A stretch of DNA of 64,000 bases from Paracidovorax avenae (GTDB taxonomy: Bacteria; Pseudomonadota; Gammaproteobacteria; Burkholderiales; Burkholderiaceae_C), in assembly GCF_040892545.1 (NCBI RefSeq), contig NZ_CP156079.1, positions 3,631,501 to 3,695,500 of the forward strand, read 5' to 3'. A program made the translations under genes and the position numbers. Under the pieces are notes generated by a model. The model was not told the DNA's origin, did not search any database, and worked only from the letters and a program-made list of their open reading frames with translations. Each line of letters opens with the position of its first letter. The stretch's first letter is position 1. Shown here one piece after another: positions 1 to 6,128 of this stretch.

Positions 1-1
1 C

Positions 2-787
2 AAGGACCGCAACGCGCTCCACCTGCTGGTGGGACGCCCCGTGGACGATGCCCTGCTGCCACCGGCGGCCGTGGAGGCGCTGGCGCTCCCCCCCGCCGAG
101 ACCGGGGGGGCCGCCGCGCAGGGCGGCGACCGCGCCGGCAGCCCCGATCCGGCACGCTGGCAGCGGCCCACGGTGTCCGTGGCGCAGGCCCTGGCGGTGC
201 CCGCGGGCTCGCTGCCGTCCTCCACGCTGCTGCGGCGCCCTGACGTTCAGGCGGCCGAGCGCTCGCTGCGGGGCTCGTTCGCCAATATCGGCGCGGCGCG
301 CGCCGCGTTCTTCCCCTCGATCACGCTCACCACCAGCGTGGGCACGGCGAGCAACGAACTGTCGGGGCTTTTCGGCGCGGGCAACGGCACCTGGAGCTTC
401 GCGCCGCAGATCCGCCTGCCGATCTTCGACGGCGGACGCAACCAGGCCAACCTGCGGGTGGCCGAGGTCGCGCAGGAAACCGCCCTGGCGCAGTACGAGA
501 AGACCGTGCAGGCGGCCTTCCGCGAGGCGGCGGATGCGCTGGCCGAGCGCGCCACGCTGCTGGAGCGCCTGCAGGCGCAGCAATCCCTCGTGGACTCCAG
601 CCAGCGTGCGCTCGACCTGACCCTTGCCCGGTGGCGGCTGGGCGCCGACAGCTACCTGGCCGTGCTGGATGCGCAGCGCTCGCTCTACACCGCGCAGCTG
701 GGGCTGATCGGCGTGCAACTGGCCGACCAGTCCAACCGGGTCACGCTCTACAAGGTGCTCGGCGGCTGGGGCGGCAGCGACGGCTGA
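2..787 (+). CDS. Outer-membrane efflux channel protein (OprM/NodT family), 3' part
   Basis: This is the C-terminal part of a tripartite efflux outer-membrane factor; its beginning lies before the window. The frame is open from base 2. The first visible residues contain NALHLLVGRP, the motif that closes the first half of NodT/OprM proteins, and LLRRPDVQAAERSL opens the second repeat. Further on come the typical FPSITLTTS and IRLPIFDGGRNQANL stretches, which belong to the barrel and the periplasmic helices. The protein would form the trimeric outer-membrane duct for an RND or MFS pump. The pump and adaptor genes are expected upstream and cannot be seen. The end is intact (TGA at 785-787). The substrate cannot be told from this part. 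Confidence 0.9.
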   Translation, partial: KDRNALHLLVGRPVDDALLPPAAVEALALPPAETGGAAAQGGDRAGSPDPARWQRPTVSVAQALAVPAGSLPSSTLLRRPDVQAAERSLRGSFANIGAARAAFFPSITLTTSVGTASNELSGLFGAGNGTWSFAPQIRLPIFDGGRNQANLRVAEVAQETALAQYEKTVQAAFREAADALAERATLLERLQAQQSLVDSSQRALDLTLARWRLGADSYLAVLDAQRSLYTAQLGLIGVQLADQSNRVTLYKVLGGWGGSDG

Positions 788-830
788 GCCGCCGTGAGCG
801 GCGCAGCTCAGGAAACGGCTGCGCGGGAGA

Positions 831-1268
831 TCAGGCGTCGAGGGGCAGGAGCGTCACCTCCACCGCATCGTCCAGCCATGCCATGGCGGGTTCGCCGGCC
901 TCGTCGGCCACCCCCTGCCCGAAGAACTGCGACGCGCAGAGCACCTCCACGTCGATGCCCTCGAGGCTATGGCGGGCGATCACCGCGCCGATGCAGGCCG
1001 CGCGCGCCCGCTCCACGATGCCCCAGATGAGGGCCGTGCCGGCAGCGCACTGCATGCCGGCGAGCAGCGCCTCGGACCGCGCCCCGTCGGCGGACTTGTC
1101 GGCCAGCCAGGGCAACTGCTCGGCCAGCAGGGGGTCGCAGAGCAGCACTTCCAGCAGCTCGCGCGCCTTGGCGGGCTGCAGGGGCACGACGACGAAGCGC
1201 TCGGTATCGAAGCGCGGCGGGTGGGCGGGCAGCATGCCCATTTGGGCGGTGGCGTTCTGCAGGCTCAT
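831..1268 (-). CDS. Hypothetical protein, possibly GNAT-like
   Basis: A 145-residue protein of unknown function. The start ATG at 1268 follows AGGAG at about 7 bases, which supports it. The opening (PPRFDTERFVVVPLQPAKARELL) resembles the first strand and helix of RimJ-type GNAT acetyltransferases, and the middle (ALIWGIVERARAACIGAV) resembles the strand that follows. A clear acetyl-CoA pyrophosphate loop is not visible, so any catalytic role is doubtful. It ends in an acidic tail with no membrane segment or signal peptide. It converges on the efflux gene and is separated by about 300 bases from the effector candidate on the same strand. Confidence 0.6.
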   Translation of the reverse strand: MSLQNATAQMGMLPAHPPRFDTERFVVVPLQPAKARELLEVLLCDPLLAEQLPWLADKSADGARSEALLAGMQCAAGTALIWGIVERARAACIGAVIARHSLEGIDVEVLCASQFFGQGVADEAGEPAMAWLDDAVEVTLLPLDA

Positions 1269-1571
1269 GGAAGGCTCCTATCCGGAAAATATCGATGCCA
1301 CGGAGGTTGCCTGCACACCGGCGCGACCGCCGGCCGCCCGGCGAAGGAGAGGGTCGGTATGCGAAATCGAGGGCGATTTCGGCGTGGTCCCGGACGCATA
1401 TGGCCAATGACCGGGGCGTGGCCGCGAGGCGATGCGCCTGCGGCCGAAGGGGGAGCCAGCCCGGGCCTGGCATCCCCTCTGCATGGCGAGAATCATGGTG
1501 GGACGGCCCGGAACCTTCGTCCCGGAGCGGGCAGCACCCCGCCATCACCGACTCTGCAAATGGCAAATGCT
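1269..1571. other. Intergenic stretch without a recognised gene
   Basis: This 303-base gap lies between the hypothetical gene and the 3' end of the effector candidate. Both neighbours are on the minus strand. Open frames here overlap one another and have no ribosome binding site. I see no clear terminator or repeat. It must hold the 5' leader and promoter of the hypothetical gene. Confidence 0.5.
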
Positions 1572-2156
1572 CTAACGAAGGAATGCTCCGTAGTCGAACC
1601 CGGGGGTGAAAACGGTCGACTGGTCCTGGAGTTGCATGGGCTGGTAACGTGGAGGCGAAGGCTCGTAGGCTGCACCGCCTTCGGTTTCGCTCTCGCTGTC
1701 CGTCTGCCTGGCAGCCATGGCCGCAGCGACCACGGCACGGTGCTGGTCCACGGTTGCGGTCAGTTTCCGCAATTTGTCTCTCACATCGTCCGGCCCCATT
1801 TGGCGTCCTGTGCCATTGAGATAGCTTTGGATTCTGCTACTCAATCGCTCGCATTGCCTTGCAACTTGCTGCATGCCGCGATCATCGGGATACTGAACCG
1901 CGTGTTCCAGCAGGGTCGCTATGTTGACCTGCTGCTGCCGAAGGGTTTCTGCAGCGTTTCGCACGGTTCGATCGCTCGCGCGCAGTGGGGTACGAGGGGC
2001 TGATGTTCCTCCCGCACTCACCCGCCCCCCGCTGGGGCCTGCATGGGGAGAAGCATGTCGCACCGGCGTTCGGTTCCCCGGGGTGGCAGCAGGGGTATGC
2101 GCTGCGGGGGTACGAATCGGGCTGGAGTGGCGCTGTGTGCTGGTAATACATCCCAT
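1572..2156 (-). CDS. Candidate type III secreted effector (194 residues)
   Basis: I recognise no enzymatic domain. The ATG at 2156 is chosen because AAGGAAAGGAAC precedes it at 4-5 bases; the frame stays open upstream but without a better site. The product begins MGCITSTQ, a strong eukaryotic N-myristoylation/S-acylation signal (Gly2, Cys3). The first ~60 residues are rich in Ser, Thr, Pro, Ala, Gly and Arg and contain no Asp or Glu, as in type III secretion signals. Residues ~60-150 look helical (DRTVRNAAETLRQQQVNIAT). The tail is polar and ends FDYGAFLR. There is no signal peptide or membrane segment. A PIP-box-like promoter lies upstream with correct spacing. Base composition is visibly less GC-rich than the neighbours. 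Known: HrpX/HrpB-regulated effectors of Acidovorax, Xanthomonas and Ralstonia share these traits. Inferred: delivery into plant cells and membrane anchoring there. Confidence 0.65.
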   Translation of the reverse strand: MGCITSTQRHSSPIRTPAAHTPAATPGNRTPVRHASPHAGPSGGRVSAGGTSAPRTPLRASDRTVRNAAETLRQQQVNIATLLEHAVQYPDDRGMQQVARQCERLSSRIQSYLNGTGRQMGPDDVRDKLRKLTATVDQHRAVVAAAMAARQTDSESETEGGAAYEPSPPRYQPMQLQDQSTVFTPGFDYGAFLR

Positions 2157-2190
2157 GAAAGTTCCTTTCCTTTCAAAAGTCGATGCCTCC

Positions 2191-2252
2191 AGTGTGTCGC
2201 GCACTCCGTCTATTGGAACGGAAAAAGGCGATGCGTTGGCCAGATATCCGAA
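2191..2252 (-). promoter_or_regulatory. PIP-box-like HrpX/HrpB promoter of the effector candidate
   Basis: Read on the minus strand, TTCGG (2252-2248), 15 bases, then ATCGC (2232-2228) matches the plant-inducible-promoter box TTCGB-N15-TTCGB except for one base in the second half. After a 31-base gap comes CACACT (2196-2191), fitting the required YANNNT -10 element at N30-32. The start codon is about 35 bases further on. Box, spacing and orientation all fit the gene; the single mismatch keeps confidence moderate. Confidence 0.6.
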
Positions 2253-2445
2253 GCAGCGGCGGCAAGTTCCGCACGTTGCCATCGTGATGCACCGGACTGG
2301 GCACCACGCACCAAGGCGGTTCTCGCCCTCCCCACCGCCGCCGCCCAGTACGCTCATCAACCCACTACAAAATCGGTAGCGAATCTCCATGATTCCATGT
2401 GCCCCGTGGCCGATTTCACATTAACCCTCGGCCCCCGCCCCGACC

Positions 2446-2461
2446 TGGCACGCACATTGCA
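2446..2461 (+). promoter_or_regulatory. Sigma-54 promoter of the nir-nas operon
   Basis: TGGCACGCACATTGCA matches the RpoN consensus TGGCACG-N4-TTGCW at every position, with the -24 GG at 2447-2448 and the -12 GC at 2459-2460. It points toward nirB and would start RNA near 2472, about 160 bases before the start codon. Sigma-54 promoters of nitrate assimilation genes are usually activated by NtrC under nitrogen limitation. I did not find a clean NtrC dyad upstream. Confidence 0.85.
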
Positions 2462-2499
2462 ATAGCGTTTCCGTGACCAATGCCGGTCACATGGCTGGC

Positions 2500-2605
2500 C
2501 CCCTCCAATGGCGGAAGCGGGGCGGCCAGGACGAAGGCGTCCCCACAGATGGTGCAGGCTGACAATCAACGGCCCGCGCTCTGTGCGGACGCCTTTTTTG
2601 TTTTT
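2500..2605 (+). promoter_or_regulatory. nirB leader: hairpins and terminator, probable ANTAR (NasT/NasR) antitermination element
   Basis: The leader can form a long intrinsic terminator: AAGGCGTCC-C-CACAGA (2534-2549) pairs with TCTGTG-C-GGACGCCTT (2580-2595), followed by T runs to 2605. The 5' arm is shared with an upstream hairpin GGACG-AAGG-CGTCC (2529-2542), so the two structures exclude each other. Just before it, TCC-AATGGC-GGA (2504-2515) forms a hexaloop with A at loop position 1 and G at position 4, the signature of ANTAR RNA targets. Known: NasR/NasT ANTAR proteins stabilise such paired hairpins in nitrate assimilation leaders and prevent termination. The second loop lacks the A at position 1 when read as a hexaloop, so the assignment is probable, not certain. 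Confidence 0.65.
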
Positions 2606-2631
2606 GGCACGAACACCCATTGGGGGTCACG

Positions 2632-5103
2632 ATGAAAAAATCCAGGCTGGTGATGGTGGGCAACGGCATGGCCGGCGTGCGCACGCTCGAGGAGCTGCTG
2701 AAGATCGCGCCCGATCTGTACGAGATCACCGTCTTCGGCGCCGAGCCGCACCCCAACTACAACCGCATCCTGCTGTCGCCCGTGCTCGCGGGCGAGCAGA
2801 CGCTGGAAGAGATCGTCCTCAACGACTGGTCCTGGTATGAGGACAACGGCATCACGCTGCACGCGGGCTGCACCGTGCGCGAGGTGGACCGCACCCGGCG
2901 CATCGTGCACGGCACGGACGCCCAGGGCCGCACCATCGAGGCACCCTACGACCGGCTGATCCTCGCCACCGGCTCCAATCCGTTCATCCTGCCCATCCCC
3001 GGCAAGGACTTGCAGGGCGTGCTGGCCTATCGCGACATCGCCGACACGCAGGCCATGATCGATGCGGCCGCCACCTACCGCGACGCGGTCGTGATCGGCG
3101 GCGGACTGCTCGGCCTCGAGGCCGCCAATGGCCTCATGAAGCGCGGCATGCGCGTCACCGTGGTGCATGCGAGCGAATGGCTCATGGAGCGCCAGCTCGA
3201 CGACGTGGCCGGCCGGATGCTGCAGAAATCCCTCGCGGAGCGCGGCATGGGCTTCCTCATGAAGGCGCAGACCCGGGAACTGGTGGGCGATGCCTCGGGC
3301 CGCGTGGCCGCCGTGCGCTTCAAGGACGGCACGGAGGTGCCCGCCCAGCTCGTCGTCATGGCCGTGGGCATCCGCCCGAGCACGCAGCTCGCCGAGGGCA
3401 TGCGCCTGCACGTGAACCGCGGCATCGTGGTGAGCGACACGCTGCAGACGGTGACCGATGCCCGCATCTACGCGGTGGGCGAATGCGCCGCGCACCGCGG
3501 CATCGCCTACGGCCTCGTGGCGCCGCTCTTCGAGCAGGGCAAGGTGCTGGCCAACCACCTGGCCGAGTACGGCATCGCGCGCTACCAGGGCTCGCTCACC
3601 TCCACCAAGCTCAAGGTGACGGGCATCGACCTGTTCTCCGCCGGCAACTTCCAGGGCGGTGACGGCACCGAGGAAATCGTGATGAGCGATCCCTTCGGCG
3701 GCGTGTACAAGAAGCTGGTGATCCGCGACGACCAACTCGTGGGCGCCTGCCTCTACGGCGACACCGTGGACGGCAGCTGGTACTTCAAGCTGCTGCGCGA
3801 GGGCCGCTCCATCGGCGACATCCGCGACAAGCTGATGTTCGGCGAATCCCACCTCGGCGACACCGGCCACCAGGGCCAGAGCAAGGCGGCCGCCATGCAG
3901 GACGCCGACGAGGTCTGCGGCTGCAACGGCGTGACCAAGGGCGCGATCTGCAAGGCGATCAAGGACAAGGGCCTGTTCACGCTGGAAGACGTGCGCAAGC
4001 ACACCAAGGCCAGCGCGAGCTGCGGCTCCTGCACCGGCCTCGTGGAGCAGATCATCATGTTCACCGCGGGCGGCGACTACTCCGCCACGCCGAAGACGAA
4101 GGCCGTCTGCGGCTGCACCGACCACGGCCACCAGGCCGTGCGCGACGCGATCCGCACCCACCGCCTGCTCACCATCCAGGACGTTTTCAGATTCCTGGAG
4201 TGGAAGACCCCCGACGGCTGCCCCACCTGCCGGCCCGCGGTGAACTACTACCTGATCAGCACCTGGCCCAAGGAGGCGAAGGACGACCCGCAGAGCCGCG
4301 CCATCAACGAGCGTTCGCACGCCAACATCCAGAAGGACGGCACGTACAGCGTGGTGCCGCGCATGTGGGGCGGCGAGACCACCGCCGACGAACTGCGCCG
4401 CATCGCCGATGCCGTGGACAAATACAACATCCCCACCGTGAAGGTCACGGGCGGCCAGCGCATCGACCTGCTCGGCGTGAAGAAAGAAGACCTGGTCAAT
4501 GTCTGGAAGGACATCGGCATGCCCAGCGGCCACGCCTATGCCAAGGCGCTGCGCACGGTGAAGACCTGCGTGGGCAGCGAATGGTGCCGCATGGGCACGC
4601 AGGACAGCACCCAGATGGGCAAGGACCTGGAGCGCGCGATGTGGCGCATGTACGCCCCGCACAAGGTCAAGTTCGCCGTGAGCGGCTGCCCCCGCAACTG
4701 CGCCGAGGCCGGCATCAAGGACGTGGGCATCATCGGCGTGGATTCCGGCTGGGAGATGTACATCGCCGGCAATGGCGGCATCAAGACCGAGGTCGCCCAC
4801 TTCTTCACCAAGCTCAAGACCGCCGAGGAAGTGCTCGAGTACACGGGCGCCTTCTGCGAGCTCTACCGCCAGGAGGGCTGGTACCTGGAGCGCACCGTGC
4901 ACTACGTGAACCGCGTGGGCCTGGACTACGTGAAGAAGCGCATCCTCGAGGACCATGAAGGCCGCCGCGCCCTCTGGGCCCAGCTGCAGTTCGCGCTCGA
5001 CGGCGAGCCCGACCCCTGGTTCGAGTTCGACAAGGCCGCGGTGGACACCCGGCAGTTCGTCCCGCTGGCTCCTGCCGCAGCCGCGGTCGCGACCGCCCGT
5101 TGA
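2632..5103 (+). CDS. nirB: Assimilatory nitrite reductase [NAD(P)H], large subunit
   Basis: Reduces nitrite to ammonium with NAD(P)H in the cytoplasm, together with NirD. The 823 residues match the family length. Order of parts: an FAD/NAD(P)H pyridine-nucleotide oxidoreductase domain (residues ~1-300, opening VMVGNGMAGVRTLEEL), a BFD-type [2Fe-2S] site (CGCNGVTKGAIC near 429), a second cysteine cluster (CGCTDHGHQ, CPTC), then the sulfite/nitrite reductase half with siroheme-[4Fe-4S] cysteines CVGSEWC (~646) and CPRNC (~686). The ATG at 2632 follows GGGGGT by about 6 bases; a TTG four codons upstream is less likely. First gene of the operon behind the sigma-54 promoter and leader terminator. 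Confidence 0.97.
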   Translation: MKKSRLVMVGNGMAGVRTLEELLKIAPDLYEITVFGAEPHPNYNRILLSPVLAGEQTLEEIVLNDWSWYEDNGITLHAGCTVREVDRTRRIVHGTDAQGRTIEAPYDRLILATGSNPFILPIPGKDLQGVLAYRDIADTQAMIDAAATYRDAVVIGGGLLGLEAANGLMKRGMRVTVVHASEWLMERQLDDVAGRMLQKSLAERGMGFLMKAQTRELVGDASGRVAAVRFKDGTEVPAQLVVMAVGIRPSTQLAEGMRLHVNRGIVVSDTLQTVTDARIYAVGECAAHRGIAYGLVAPLFEQGKVLANHLAEYGIARYQGSLTSTKLKVTGIDLFSAGNFQGGDGTEEIVMSDPFGGVYKKLVIRDDQLVGACLYGDTVDGSWYFKLLREGRSIGDIRDKLMFGESHLGDTGHQGQSKAAAMQDADEVCGCNGVTKGAICKAIKDKGLFTLEDVRKHTKASASCGSCTGLVEQIIMFTAGGDYSATPKTKAVCGCTDHGHQAVRDAIRTHRLLTIQDVFRFLEWKTPDGCPTCRPAVNYYLISTWPKEAKDDPQSRAINERSHANIQKDGTYSVVPRMWGGETTADELRRIADAVDKYNIPTVKVTGGQRIDLLGVKKEDLVNVWKDIGMPSGHAYAKALRTVKTCVGSEWCRMGTQDSTQMGKDLERAMWRMYAPHKVKFAVSGCPRNCAEAGIKDVGIIGVDSGWEMYIAGNGGIKTEVAHFFTKLKTAEEVLEYTGAFCELYRQEGWYLERTVHYVNRVGLDYVKKRILEDHEGRRALWAQLQFALDGEPDPWFEFDKAAVDTRQFVPLAPAAAAVATAR

Positions 5104-5159
5104 TCGTCGGCCGTCCCGATCCTTTCTTCCATTCCCACCAGACCCGCGAGAGGCCCCCG

Positions 5160-5543
5160 ATGACCCAATGGACCCCCATCTGCCGCGTGGACGACATCCC
5201 CGTGCTCGGCGCGCGCCGCGTCGCCCGGCCGCACGGGCTCGATGTCGCGGTGTTCCGCAACGATGCCGGAGAAGTCTTCGCCCTCCTCGACCGCTGCCCG
5301 CACAAGGGCGGCCCGCTCTCGCAGGGCATCGTCTTCGGCCGCAGCGTCGCCTGCCCCCTGCACAACTGGAGCATCGGCCTGTGCGACGGACAGGCCGCCG
5401 CACCGGACGAAGGCTGCACGCCGCGGTTCGCGGTGAAGGTGGAGGATGGGGAGGTGTACCTGGATGCGGCCGAGCTCGCGGGGCATGCGGTGGGGGAGAC
5501 CAGGCCGGTGGCGGGGCCGGTGAGGCGGGGTGTGGCGGCTTAG
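5160..5543 (+). CDS. nirD: Nitrite reductase small subunit (Rieske type)
   Basis: A 127-residue partner of NirB with a Rieske-like fold. It keeps both metal-ligand pairs, C46-P-H48 (CPHKGG) and C65-P-L-H68 (CPLHNW). Many assimilatory NirD proteins lack one or more of these ligands, but here a [2Fe-2S] cluster could bind. The start ATG at 5160 lies 56 bases after nirB, and an earlier in-frame codon in the nirB tail has no ribosome site. The C-terminus carries a short Gly/Val/Ala-rich extension. Electrons would pass from NAD(P)H through NirB to siroheme; the exact role of the small subunit is not settled even in model species. Confidence 0.95.
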   Translation: MTQWTPICRVDDIPVLGARRVARPHGLDVAVFRNDAGEVFALLDRCPHKGGPLSQGIVFGRSVACPLHNWSIGLCDGQAAAPDEGCTPRFAVKVEDGEVYLDAAELAGHAVGETRPVAGPVRRGVAA

Positions 5544-5595
5544 GGCTTCGCACCCTATCCCCGGTGGCGCCATGAGCCGTTGTGTTGAGTTTTCC

Positions 5596-6102
5596 TCCCG
5601 GAGCCGGGATGTCGCCCCGGCGGGCGAGTCACGTTCTTTCGCTTCGCCGAAAGAAAGTAACCAAAGAAAGGGCGACCCTGCTGTCTGCGCACCCCAGGCG
5701 CATCCAGAAGGGGTGACCCGGGCCTTCGCTGCGCTCGGCCCCCAAGAAAAACGGTGCGCGGTGCGCAGCACTCGCGCACCAAAGGCCGAGCGAAGCAATG
5801 GCCCGTGTGCGGCACCCCGCCCTCGTGGCTGCGCCGAGGAGCGCAGGGCGCGGGGCGGGCAGGCGTGCCGCAGGACACGCCTGCTTCGTGATCTGACTCG
5901 CCGTGGTTGTCCGAGCGCAGCGCGCCAGCGCGAAGCGAGTTCCACGGCGCCGCCCCGCGACCGAGCACCACAGGCTGCCCCCTTCGCCCCTGCGGGGCGA
6001 AGGGGGACGCAGACACCAGGGCTCGCCTTTTCTTTGCCTACTTTCTTTTGGCGAAGCAAAAGAAAGTAGGTGCGCCGCCGGGCGCACATCCCGGCCCCGG
6101 GA
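5596..6102. repeat. ~507-bp noncoding element with ~75-bp imperfect terminal inverted repeats
   Basis: The left end (5596-5670) begins TCCCGGAGCCGGGATGT and the right end (6027-6102), read in reverse, begins TCCCGGGGCCGGGATGT. The two remain similar over about 75 bases, including the pair TTCGCTTCGCCGAAAGAAAG and TTTGCTTCGCCAAAAGAAAG. Smaller hairpins lie inside: GGTGCGCG/CGCGCACC (5753-5780), a GC-rich one near 5979-6006, and an arm pair at 5721-5740 and 5784-5796. No transposase frame is present and open frames inside look incidental. Without it, nirD and nasA would be about 78 bases apart, as expected in an operon, so it looks inserted. Similar CTTTCTTTTGGCGAAGC stretches recur in related genomes as far as I recall, suggesting a dispersed non-autonomous element. 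No target duplication is evident. Confidence 0.7.
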
Positions 6103-6128
6103 AAAAACCCACCAGCAGCCCCCCCGCC

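Noticed and set aside
2285..2315. Three GCACC half-sites upstream of the sigma-54 promoter as an NtrC enhancer
   Set aside because: They are direct repeats and not the expected dyad, so an NtrC site cannot be claimed.
2157..2390. A 78-codon N-terminal extension of the effector candidate
   Set aside because: The extension has no ribosome site and would run through the promoter-like box; the ATG at 2156 has a good site and a meaningful start (MGC).
2566..5553. A 995-codon minus-strand frame opposite nirB
   Set aside because: Antisense shadow of nirB; repetitive His/Val/Ala/Leu composition.
5907..6128. Upstream extension of the nasA frame into the repeat element
   Set aside because: The NasA domain begins directly at the ATG at 6129 (CPYCGTGCGV at residues ~11-20), and the upstream codons lie in the inverted-repeat element.
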